Positions 48,566-57,951 of a stretch of 64,000 nucleotides of DNA are shown here, in pieces (the stretch's first letter is position 1; each line of letters begins with the position of its first letter). Source of the stretch: Saccharum officinarum (lineage: Eukaryota > Streptophyta > Magnoliopsida > Poales > Poaceae). The stretch covers positions 70,945,394-71,009,393 of the forward strand of contig CM036201.1 of the NCBI GenBank assembly GCA_020631735.1, read 5' to 3'. Made by a program: the position numbers and the translations under genes. The notes under the pieces are model-generated. The model was not told the origin of the DNA and searched no databases. It was given only the letters and a program-made list of their open reading frames with translations.

Positions 48566-50460
48566 GCAACACATACCCGAAGGAATCCTCGATGAAATAA
48601 GGGTGATTGTTATCATAACGATAAAATGGCACTCCTGTTTAGTTAGCATGGATAGTTTTTCCCATGTTCTTTGGTTCTTATTGTTCACCAAGTTCTTACA
48701 AAAGCTTCCACAAAGCACAACACAACACAAAAGAGAAATTTAAAGTATTTACAATGCACCATTCAAAGATGAGAGGTGGCTCTTTTTCGTGATGTGTAAA
48801 ATTTGTTGAAGCCTTTATCTCCATATTTGAATTTATCTTAACAACTTACTCGTCGTATTTACAATTTTACATGCATCCACAATCTACACAAGTAGTTTTA
48901 GTTCAGTAACTAAACTAGACTCCATGTCTAAATTAATTAAGGAAGGATACTTAACCTAAGCACCACGCTTAATTTAAAAGCCTATGGAAATATGATCAAT
49001 ACTTCCAAACTAAGGCATACTAGCATAGATAGAAAGAAGCATAAAAGCATACTAAGATTCATTCAAGTGGAGATGAGAATATTTAATGATGAACCAATTA
49101 AACAAGCATGCTATAGAAAGTAAAGCTAACTAAATGAATGCTATGATTTTGAAACAAGAATTCTAACTAAATGGATGATTAAACATAAATGTCTAGGCCT
49201 TAGCCTGTTCTCGTAGCGCGAACCATCAGCCGATATCATACCGAATGGCATAGTAACCAACATATGAATCAGTTGGTCTCATTTAACTTACATCTACTAT
49301 GAAGCTAGATTAAGAACCCGAATAGATAGATAACAAAGAAAATTTGCCATCTACCTAGACTAGGAACAGTACCCGACTACAGTCAGAGACTAGGAGCTAC
49401 CCACAGAAAGCACTAAACATTTATGATTCAAGCAAACATGGAATGGTGAGAATAAAATGGAAAGATAGGTCCTCACATACCTTGATTGATTTCGCCGTTA
49501 CCCACAACTTGAGATGGAGTTGTGAGTGATGCAACACCTTTGTTCCGTCACATATGATGATTTCTTCTTCTTTTGAAGGTGACCTTTTCTCCAACTGCAC
49601 ATGATTAGAATGTATGGACGCACATACCCTTGAGATGGCAAGGGTGGAAGTGTTGATGATTCATGAATGACCAGGCACCCTAGGCTCTTGATGATTTTCT
49701 TGTATAAATACGCCAAAAGGTCGAATGGTTGATGTTGCCCCTGTTTATTGAACACTCAATAGGACAAGGATAATCCCACAAAAGCGAGTGGTAAACTAGA
49801 TTGGCAGACATCAAGGCAACTATCAAAATCTTTACGCCAATTGCTTCCTCGGCAACAGCGCTAGAAATGCTTGTTAACATTTCTTAGCGTCACTACTAGA
49901 TTTTGTATTTCCTAGCAATGGCGCCAGAAATGCTTATTGATATTTCTTATGCTCAAGTAGATAATTCCGTAAGCGCACAGAATATCGTTATAGCATTTCA
50001 CCCAAGAGTATTCCAGGGTAACGTTATTTATATTTTACCATAGGGAAGCAAGGGTTAAAGATAGTGACAGTTAACCATCATGTATCTACTAACTAGTATA
50101 CCGACTAGACTAAAGTGGGGGTAAGTGATATACAATAAAGTGGGTGACACACAAGGATCAATTATGAAAGGGTAAAACTGGACACATAACTAAATAGATG
50201 GACAAAATAAAGGGAACACTAGAATCCTAAATTACTTCTATTTCAAGCACTACTCTAGCTAGTGATTGTGGCTATATTTGACAAACCAAGATAGTGCAAG
50301 GTAGGATGCAATAGAACTTGAGGCTACCTACCCCAACTCACCCAAAGGGTTGATTGGGCACAAAGCACTACGAGCCCTATGATTTAACAACTAGACCTAT
50401 CGTGGGGAAATACATAGGATAGACATGGCTGTCACCACCTGTCAACTACCCCGATCTATC
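48566..50460 (-). mobile_element. Older host element, right part, with minus-strand primer site
   Basis: No gene. On the minus strand TGGCGCCATTGCTAGGAA occurs at 49911-49928, resembling the TGGCGCCGTTGCCGGGGA primer site of Athila-type gypsy elements, and a diverged second copy (TAGCGCTGTTGCCGAGGAA) lies about 80 bp further into the element at 49846-49864. The LTR would lie at 49935 and up, to the gap; sequence such as GCGCTTACGGAATTATCTAC fits an LTR end. The stretch 48566-49840 would be internal non-coding sequence. Confidence 0.45.
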
Positions 50461-50560
50461 NNNNNNNNNNNNNNNNNNNNNNNNNNNNNNNNNNNNNNNN
50501 NNNNNNNNNNNNNNNNNNNNNNNNNNNNNNNNNNNNNNNNNNNNNNNNNNNNNNNNNNNN
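50461..50560. other. Assembly gap (100 N)
   Basis: Placeholder of 100 N. The outer part of the minus-strand LTR is lost here. Confidence 0.98.
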
Positions 50561-50836
50561 AGCCTTGGGACAAAAGGCTATGTTGTTGTTGTTACTCCTA
50601 CCATCTTGGGATGGTGATGCTTTCAAACTTTTACAGATGTGAGCACAAAATTTATAAAAACTATTGCAGGAGGACTGCTTCCAAAATATAATTGTTTTTA
50701 GGATTCTTGGATCACCTGGACTAGTTGCTAGTCCCATTAAAGTTTAGGTGAAAATTTAGACGACTAAGTTTAGTACAACCTTCGTTCCAATCATAAGATA
50801 ATTTAGTTTCTTTTGGTACATAACTTTTGCTACGTA
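50561..50836. other. Unclassified stretch after the gap
   Basis: No supported gene; short frames full of stops. Confidence 0.5.
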
Positions 50837-51069
50837 CTCCCTCCGTCCCTAAATAATTGTTGTCGTTGGTGTACGTGCCGCAAGTTTGACTCAATTTGTA
50901 AAAATACATACAACATTTTTATCTCCAAATAAATTTATTAAAAAACTAGATTCAAAGATCCTTCAATGATACTAATTATGTACTGTAAATATTAATATTT
51001 TTTAATATATATTTAATCAAAGTTGTTTCTCGGGAAGCGAAAGCGACAGATATTTAGGGACCGAGGGAG
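50837..51069. mobile_element. Stowaway MITE with TA duplication
   Basis: Begins CTCCCTCCGTCCCTAAATA and ends ...TATTTAGGGACCGAGGGAG, with TA on either side (50835-50836; 51070-51071). 233 bp. This is the Tc1/Mariner-derived Stowaway type. Confidence 0.88.
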
Positions 51070-51210
51070 TACTTAGATACATTTTTTCTAGAGGTATATA
51101 GTAAAAAAATGTAGGTAGAAAGCCTCACACCTTATAATAATTTCGAATGAAAGGAGTACTGTATTATTCGGATACATGAACTATAAGGAAGAACTAGCAA
51201 CCAGTTATTA

Positions 51211-51627
51211 GGCTAAACTAAGTTTAGTCCACCCGTTTGAATGACTTATGACTTTCCAGGGGTGTAAAGTTTTTAGAGTGTCACATCGGATGTTTTATGG
51301 GATGTCAGAAGGGGTGTTCGGATGCTAATAAAAAACTAATTACAGAACTCGCCTGTAAACCGTGAGATAAATTTATTAAGACTAATAATCCATCATTAGC
51401 ATATGTTTACTGTAGCATGACATTGTCTAATCACGGACTAATTATACTTAAAAAATTCGTCTCGCAAAATACACGCAATCTATGTAATTAGTTATTTTTT
51501 TAATCTACATTTAATACTCCATGCATATATCAAACATCCGATGTAATAGGACGTAAAGTTATAGAGAAGCGCTAAAACAGGCATAAACTTTAAAGTTCAG
51601 TCTAGCGACTCAAATAGGCCTTTAGCC
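51211..51627. mobile_element. MITE-like element, ACATCGGATG subtermini
   Basis: GGCTAAACTAAGTTTAGTCC at the left and, inverted, GGCTAAAGGCCTATTTGAGT at the right; inside, TCACATCGGATGTTT and its inverse ACATCCGATGT, and the GACTAATAATCC...CGGACTAATTA core typical of a grass MITE. Duplication not clear. Confidence 0.5.
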
Positions 51628-52039
51628 TTTGACCATCGAAAGGATGAAAAGGTCGTGTTCATTGATTGCAAAAGCTAAGGCTGATGATGTTAGACTAGAC
51701 TTACGTTGGAAAATACTCTTTCATAATGAAAGAGTGTGTTTATTATTTATATTAGAAAATGCTAGCCAAATCGTCACCTGCGGACTAGTGTAATTTGTGT
51801 TTTGCATTAGATGGTGTATTTTTTAATGAAACTAGATGGTGTTATTTTTCATGACAAATATATTTTGTGCTTTAAAAATAGATACTCCAAGTCAAGGATG
51901 AAAATGCAATCAGAGCTTGAAACCCGCGTAAAACGAACGTTGTCGTCCGATATCCTATAAATAAATCAATAAATTTAAATTCCATGGAGAAGAATTGACG
52001 AAAGAAGTGGCTACGCGAAGTTTTTCATCGCAATCTTTG

Positions 52040-52335
52040 GATTTTGGAGGGGTCAATGTGCGAAAGCGGCACGACAGAGGAGAGCACGCGATTTTTGCGA
52101 GGCGCCGGGCGGGTCCCACGGCCAGACTTGCCGCCAGTGGCGTACGTGCGCCGCTGGGCGCTGGCCCGCCGGACGCAGGGCACTGTCGCGTGGGCCGACG
52201 GCACGCGCCCCCGGGACGCCGGGCCTCCTGTCCTGGCCCAGCGTCCAGCCGCTGCGGGCGGTGAGCCCCTGCGGTGTCTGGCGTGTCGCGGCCATTGCTT
52301 TGACCGCCCGTTACCCGTATCCGTATATAAGCACC
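52040..52335 (+). promoter_or_regulatory. Orphan GC-rich promoter-like island
   Basis: About 290 bp of very GC-rich, CpG-rich sequence ending with a TATA box (TATATAA, 52324-52330). No ORF follows; the sequence downstream becomes AT-rich and part of a duplication. A remnant of a gene front is likely. The overlapping ORFs (51995-52361, both strands) follow composition. Confidence 0.35.
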
Positions 52336-53004
52336 GGCATATAACTTCGCGTGTAAGCTAATTCCGTCAGCAGCCTATTAGCATGTAATCATAGTAAAAT
52401 ATTTTCTATATAAGCTACATTTTATTTATAATCATCACGAGCTACGCTCTTTATAATAATTTATTCTTATACAATATATATTATAGATTATCTCATTTTT
52501 TTCATTAATTATCTGTGACTTTCATGGCAATACGTGGTGCATCCTTCTAGTAGAGAGAAAAAGAACACCACGACAGCTGTTTGCAGCGAAATAACGAGGA
52601 GTCGGAAGCGGACACAGATCGTCCATGGCGTGACGCGACGCGCCGGATACAGCTCAAGTCATGGTGTTCATATTATATTATTAGTATAATAAAATGGAAT
52701 CCACCCAAAATAAAGAAAATAGAATCTATATTAATAAAAAAAGTAACGAAAAGGTAACGTTTTCGAAGAAGAAAGAGAAAGAGAATCTAGAACGCCCTGC
52801 ATTTGCGAAGAAAAAGACATCACGGACAGCGGACAGGGGAACCAAATCAAGCAATCTGCGCAAGAGACTCGAGGTAGAGTAGTTGAACTTGAGTAGGTAG
52901 TAGATATTTCAAAAATAAAAATGGAATCAGAGCTTGACACCGGGTAATAAAACATATCCTATTAATTAATAAATTTGGGTAACTAACATTTCCATGGAGA
53001 AGCC

Positions 53005-53090
53005 AAAGGTTTCTAGCCTGATGGTTAGAGCACTTGGGTAGCATTCAGCAGATCTGGGTTTAACTCACCGTAGGAGCGAATTTAAACAGG
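53005..53090 (+). mobile_element. tRNA-derived SINE 5' fragment
   Basis: TAGCCTGATGGTTAGAGCAC resembles a Pol III A box and GGGTTTAACTCACCGTAGGA a degraded B box, followed by GGAGCGAATTT, which is common in a grass SINE family. The 3' body is missing. It does not fold as a complete tRNA. Confidence 0.5.
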
Positions 53091-53155
53091 TATGAAATAA
53101 AAAATATAAAAATAGGTTTATTTATATCATCACCAACTATAATATTTATAATAGT

Positions 53156-53273
53156 GGCTCTGTTCGCTTGTCTTATGAGTCACACTGTTTCAGCGAAGGA
53201 ACAATGTTTTCTCTTACAATAAATCAGCGAACAGTGCTTTCAGCCATGGTTTTTCAGCGAAACAAACAGGGCC
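53156..53273. mobile_element. Short hAT-type MITE
   Basis: GGCTCTGTTCGCTTGTC at the left and ...CAGCGAAACAAACAGGGCC at the right, with TTCAGCGAA / CAATAAATCAGCGAACAGTG inside. 118 bp. Duplication not identifiable. Confidence 0.7.
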
Positions 53274-53653
53274 AATGTATTCTCTTGTATAGATATAAAA
53301 TAATTACACATGGAGAAGAAAGAAGTTGGCTACACAAAGCTGTTCATAGCAAGCTTTGGACTTTTAATCATAGTAAGCTATTTTATTTATATCGTCACGA
53401 ACTACAATATTTATAATAATGTATTCTCTTGTATAGATATAAAATAATTACAGATTATCTCATTTTCTTTTTTAATTATCTGTGACTTTCATGGCAATAC
53501 TAGTACAGAAGAAACATCACCACAGCTGTTTGCAGCGAAATGACGAGGACGCGGAACCGGACACAGATCGTCCAGATGGCGTGACGAAACGCGCCGGACG
53601 GCGAGTCGGCGACGCGACATGTCGACGAGGATTAGTCTCTGATCGGGAGATTC

Positions 53654-53881
53654 AGGGCGTGTTTAGTTTGCGAAAAAAATTGGTTTTGACTATTGTAGCA
53701 CTTTCGTTTGTTTTTATCAATTAGTATTAATCATGGACTAATTAGGCTCAAAAAATTCGTCTCGTGGTTTTCGACTAAACTGTGTAATTAATTTTTTCGT
53801 CTATATTTAATGCTCCATGCATGTGTCCAAACATTCGATATGACGAGAAATCTTGAAAATTTTTGGAACTAAACATGACCT
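53654..53881. mobile_element. MITE nested in the left MULE terminal repeat
   Basis: AGGGCGTGTTTAGTTTG at the left and AGGTCATGTTTAGTTCC inverted at the right; interior AATCATGGACTAATTAGGC and AAAATTCGTCTCG. The same family as 16163-16436. It separates the first nine bases of the MULE repeat from the remainder, so it arrived after the MULE. Confidence 0.75.
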
Positions 53882-54129
53882 TAAATATTTTCCATCTTTG
53901 CCTAGGACACTTGTCCAATTGTCAACTTATTTTTGCAATTACACATTTGCTATATAAATAGTAGACGGTGTTATATATTTACTATTTTGGACGACCGTGG
54001 CAAGCCAACTCATCCTGCCGGTATGTATACACCCTGGAAATTGACCCGGGTGCCCCTGCCTGATCCCTTTTAGCCCATCCCCTTCCTCTCTTTATGTCTC
54101 ACTTTCATATGGACCCGTTTGTCATCATC

Positions 54130-54590
54130 TGCCTCCTGTCGGCTCCCACCTTCCATCCATGGCGATGGAGAAGCCGGCCTGGCACAGGGCGGGCGCACGC
54201 GTGTGGCCGGGGCTCGGCCCCGCGACCCAGCTCGGCGGCGGCGGTTGCACTACAGGTTCACCGTGAACACGATCCCTGCACGATGGCCATCCTTGACGCT
54301 GCTCAGTGGGTGCGTTTGATGTCTCGGTGTCCGACGGCCAACCTCACATCAGTCTACATCAATGCGGCCATCGGCACCCCGCACCTGGTGCACGCGCTCT
54401 ATACGGCGATGCCGGCGTCGTCATCATCTGCCAAGCCGGCGAGGCAAGCCATGCTCCTGCCTCCGGCCGGGTTGCCACGCGGGAGGACATGTTGGAACCG
54501 AGGATTGACGAACGATTACAGTAACATAAACAATAGACAAGGAGATTCCAGCGATGAACGTTGGGGCGACAAATGCATCCACTCTTAGCT
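54130..54590 (+). pseudogene. Captured gene fragment 1 in the MULE
   Basis: GC-rich; the frame 54094-54588 is open for 164 codons, with frames 54119-54319 and 54306-54524 also open, so which one was coding is unclear. Pieces such as DAAQWVRLMSRCPTANLTSV and GTPHLVHALYTAMP are not recognised. Base composition differs sharply from the terminal repeats. Confidence 0.4.
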
Positions 54591-55019
54591 ATTATTAATG
54601 ATAACACAACTCAGGACACACTTGAAACATGAGAGGAGACTCGCCGGACGACCTATGCCTGCCAGGGCAATGAACTCTGCAGCGGCAACACAACACCGGC
54701 ACTCTCTCTATTTCTCTCGGCTCAACTCACACAACACACACATGGCTATAAGAAGCCCGACTTACCTGCATGAGCAACAGCTGCTTGGCCGGGGCCGGGT
54801 CATACGCACACACGTATCCACGATCTCTAGCGCTAGTATATGAGCCACTCATTTTTGAACACTAGTTTTCGCCTTCCAGCGGCAAGCCATGCTGCAACTT
54901 CTTCCACTACTATACATGCAAGCACTTCCTATTCTACCGCTTCAAACTACGACAAACGCAGCTCCTAAAAATAGTTAATTATCTTAGTGACCACACATGT
55001 ACGATCAGGGCGTGGTTTA

Positions 55020-55500
55020 TGCTAAGGGCATAGAGCGGCGGCGCACGCTGTGCACTCCACGCCTCCTCGGGCAGGCCCAGCAGCGCGTACGCGATGAGCC
55101 ACGGCGAGCTCGGGCAGGCCACGGCGATACGCATGCTGCTGCGCGATGTACGCGATAAGCCACGGCGAGCTTGGGCAGGCCCAGCAGCTCGTGCGGACGG
55201 CTGCAGTGGCATGGGTGCGGAGCGAGGGTCCAGCGAGCTCAGCGCGGGTCCGGCATGCGGCGCGAGCGCAAGCACGGCGAACGCTCACCAGGCTGCGACT
55301 GCGAGCATGCGCGACCGGCACGGAGGGTGGAGCGGAGAGCAGGCTGCCAACACCGAGGGTGGCACGTCGAGCAGGCTGCCGGCGCGGAGGACAGCGCGTG
55401 CCAACACGGAGGGCGGAACGACGAGCGGACCGCCGGCACGGAGGGCACAGGGCAGCGCTAAGAGCAGGCTGCCGGCGCGGAGAGAGGCCTAGCGAGGACG
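55020..55500 (-). pseudogene. Captured gene fragment 2 in the MULE
   Basis: GC-rich block open in several frames on both strands. On the minus strand 55022-55513 and 54979-55275 are open; both contain CPSSPWLIAYALLGLPEEAW or related sequence, and a GATGAGCCACGGCGAGCTCG / GATAAGCCACGGCGAGCTTG pair shows an internal duplication of about 60 bp. Source gene unknown. Confidence 0.35.
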
Positions 55501-56059
55501 GGTCTCCCACCACGTGACATCATCGATGGTGTCATATACATCGTTTTCCAATAGAAAATTAAAACTGGAAATACATTAGAAATACTCTATACTTAAAAGG
55601 AAAGGGCAAGGGATCAGGTAGGGGCACAAGGGTCAATTTCTACGGTTTGTACACGCTGGTAGAGTGAGTTGGCTTACCACGTTGTTCAAAATGGCAAATA
55701 TATAACACCGTTTACTGTTTACGTGGCAAATGAGTAATTGCAAAATTAAAGTTGGCAATGGGACGGATGCCTCTGGTAAGAATGGCAAATACTATTTAAA
55801 TTTCCCTCTCTGATCGAGACTTTTTTTTTTGCTGCCACCGGATGATACTGGTGAGTGTAATAAGATTATCTGAATCGACCGTGCTGAAGCTCAAGAGTCA
55901 AGACCATGTGCCGATATCCAATTAGCCGTGGTGGACTGGTAATCTCAAGCTGAACAGTAACTTCAAGACTTCAAGGCCATAGGCCGATATCCAAGCCGTC
56001 CGTATAGGTGCTGCATCTTCGTATAGTGGTGGTCGGTGTAAAGGTGTGTGCACTGGATG

Positions 56060-56330
56060 CAGCTTAAGGCTTAAGTCGTGGTGTTCATATTATATTAGTA
56101 TATAAATAAAAGAGAATCCACCGAAAAATGAAGAAAATAGAATCAATTTTAATAAAAAAGTAACAAAAAGATAATGTTTTCGAAAAAGAAAAAGTACGAG
56201 AATCAAAGAACGCCCTGCCCCCTGCGTTTGCAAAGAAAAAGATAGGACGGACAACGGACGGCGGAACCAAATCAAGCTGCGCAAGACTCGAGGTAGAGTT
56301 GTTGAACCTTGAGTCAGTAGTAAACAAAGG
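56060..56330 (+). repeat. Third copy of the duplicated low-copy segment
   Basis: Matches 52665-52910: AAGTCGTGGTGTTCATATTA, AAAAAAGTAACAAAAAGATA, CGGAACCAAATCAAGC and GACTCGAGGTAGAG. Confidence 0.65.
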
Positions 56331-56417
56331 TATTGAATTGAATTGGAGATATATACTTTATAAGAGTTTATTAAAGGTTTGGTGAGTTGAGTGTAGCTCA
56401 GCTCGTTGGGTTGTTTA

Positions 56418-56668
56418 GAGTATCTCAAGTGTCTTTCTAAAATTTACTCTCTAAATCATTATTCGAAAATTTATTTGAGTTTATTTTCTATACATTTTAT
56501 CTTGTGTGCACTCTAGAGAGCCATTTTCGCTCTTTATCTTTGGCTTGCGAGAAATCCATAATATTAGATATCCATTTAAAGAGATTGTTGCAGAATATTT
56601 TTTTTTTCATGAAAATCCCTATTTCTATAAATTAGAAAGAATATAATAAATATCTTAGAGTTGTTCCT
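56418..56668. mobile_element. MITE-like element (CTCTCTAAATCATTATTCG type)
   Basis: GAGTATCTCAAGTGTC near the left, TCTCTAAATCATTATTCGAA inside and TATCTTAGAGTTGTTC near the right resemble a grass PIF/hAT-type MITE with GAG(C)ATCTC ends. Ends are not exact. Confidence 0.4.
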
Positions 56669-57240
56669 AAGTCCTTAACTTTATGCAGATACTCACATTT
56701 GTTTTCGCCTATATTTATTTTAGGATATGGAACGTGTTCAATCTTTTAGAAGTGCCCTTAGAAGTAGGTGCATGTGTGTGTTTATATCTTTCAAAAGTGG
56801 CCATAGAAGGAAATTATTTTATGATATGGGATGTGTCCAAACTCAATCTCAATCTTTTGGAAGTGCGCTTAGAAGTAAAGTATATATGCACATGTGTTTA
56901 TATCTTTGGTAAGTACCTTTAGAAATAAGGTGTATGCTGTTTATATAGACTACATCGGGTGGCGCGCTACGCTGCGCCGGCTTAAAGAGGAGAGAGAAAA
57001 AAAAGTGAGAAAAAAAGTTGAACAGTGCATGTGAGACCCACATGAATAGTGCTAGGGCCACGTGAATGGTGGAGGCCTGGCTGAATAGCTCTGGCTATAG
57101 TGACAAAACAGTGCCTGAGTGCCTGTGAGTCCAAGGATTCATTCCTCGTTAAAGATATCTACTATCTATTATGAGTGCACATACGTATATGAGCGAGCAT
57201 GTTATTTGGGAAAAAAAGAGTTTACATGAAATGACCACAC
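56669..57240. other. Short imperfect direct repeats, otherwise unassigned
   Basis: TCAATCTTTTAGAAGTGCCC (56739) and TCAATCTTTTGGAAGTGCGC (56847), each followed by CTTAGAAGTA, form a 110-bp imperfect tandem pair. No gene. Confidence 0.5.
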
Positions 57241-57249
57241 ACCAGGCGT

Positions 57250-57455
57250 TTCCACATATAGGGCCCATTTGGCAGGGATCCAGATTCTCCTAAAAAAATT
57301 TAGATTCAGATTCTCTCCAGAAATATTTCTCTGTTGAAATAGGAATCACTTGGTAAGAATCAGTGAAACGTTTGGCTATTGATCTAGATTCTCCTGAGAA
57401 TGAATTAGAATCACTGCGAAACACCTATTTTGGTGATTCTCATTCCTAGTACAAA
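57250..57455. mobile_element. MITE-like fragment (CAGATTCTCCT type)
   Basis: GGGCCCATTTGGCAGGGATC at the left, with CAGATTCTCC and its inverse GAGAATC several times, resembles a hAT-type MITE starting GGGCCTGTTTGGCAGGG. The right end is broken by the LINE fragment. Confidence 0.4.
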
Positions 57456-57458
57456 AAC

Positions 57459-57750
57459 ACGAGGTCCGCTCAGTGCTGCAAATTGATATTGAGGCTCTGG
57501 CTGAGAAGTATCTAGGCCTGCTGACGACACTAGGAAGATCGACTAAGGAGGCTTTCGAGTATATGCCAACTCGACTCAGAAGTCTGATGGGCGCCTGGAG
57601 TGGGCGGGAGTCTAGCTGCGCGTGTAGGGAGGTCCTCCTCAAGTCTGTCGCACAGGCAATACCTACCTATCCGATGAGTTGCTTCTTGATCCTGAAGGAT
57701 ACATGACGGACGATGAGATCAGTGATTTCCAACTACTGGTGGGGCAGTGA
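57459..57750 (+). pseudogene. LINE ORF2 fragment after the reverse transcriptase core
   Basis: Reads VRSVLQIDIEALAEKYLGL, then RSTKEAFEYMPTRLRSLMG, REVLLKSVAQAIPTYPMSCF and, after an in-frame TGA at 57703, MRSVISNYWWGSE. This series (EKYLGLP, RSTKxAFxYxxxRxxxxxxGW, EVLIKSVAQAIPTYxMSCF, FWWG) is the standard region after the catalytic core of plant L1 LINEs. No catalytic residues are included. Confidence 0.8.
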
Positions 57751-57754
57751 AAGG

Positions 57755-57951
57755 TCAAAATAGCTAGAGGAGGGTGAATAGCCTATTTAAATTTTTTACA
57801 AGCTTTACTAAACAACAAAACAACAGGTTAGTAATATAAGATGGTGAAGCTCTTCTAGCACTAGCATAACTAATCTATCAAGCCACCTACACAATTCTAG
57901 TAAACAACAAGGCTATGAACTTTAGCTCACACCAACAACCTAAGATGCTAG
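57755..57951 (-). repeat. Copia LTR end fragment, minus strand
   Basis: On the minus strand it ends TTTAAATAGGCTATTCACCC then TCCTCTAGC, the typical end of Sirevirus LTRs. The rest is cut by the gypsy LTR at 57952. Confidence 0.5.

Larger units (their letters stand above)
52380..53640 (+). repeat. Duplicated low-copy segment (two diverged units)
   Basis: 52380-52640 and 53350-53600 are related: both have a TTTATAATAAT stretch, ATTATCTGTGACTTTCATGG, CACAGCTGTTTGCAGCGAAA (first with one change) and GGACACAGATCGTCCA. The part 52665-52910 is repeated at 56075-56330 (GAACGCCCTGC, GGAACCAAATCAAGC, GACTCGAGGTAGAG). No gene supported. Confidence 0.6.
53645..55806. mobile_element. Pack-MULE-like element with long terminal repeats
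   Basis: An exact 9-bp duplication TCTCTGATC flanks it (53636-53644; 55807-55815). The ends GGGAGATT... and, inverted, GGGAAATTTAAATAG open long inverted repeats of over 200 bp: AAACGGTGTTATATATTTGC-like, GTGGTAAGCCAACTCA-like and ATTGACCCTTGTGCCCCTAC-like blocks occur inverted on both sides (53882-54080; 55600-55806). Long terminal repeats and 9-bp duplications are Mutator features. No transposase; the inside is GC-rich gene-like sequence. A MITE lies in the left repeat. The terminal repeats have diverged, so the insertion is not young. Confidence 0.85.

Noticed and set aside
53005..53090. A tRNA gene
   Set aside because: A- and B-box-like parts are present but no acceptor stem or anticodon arm can be formed; a SINE piece fits better.
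55022..55517. Arg/Ala-rich proteins in five frames
   Set aside because: Composition effect in the captured GC-rich block; no frame can be preferred beyond a fragment call.
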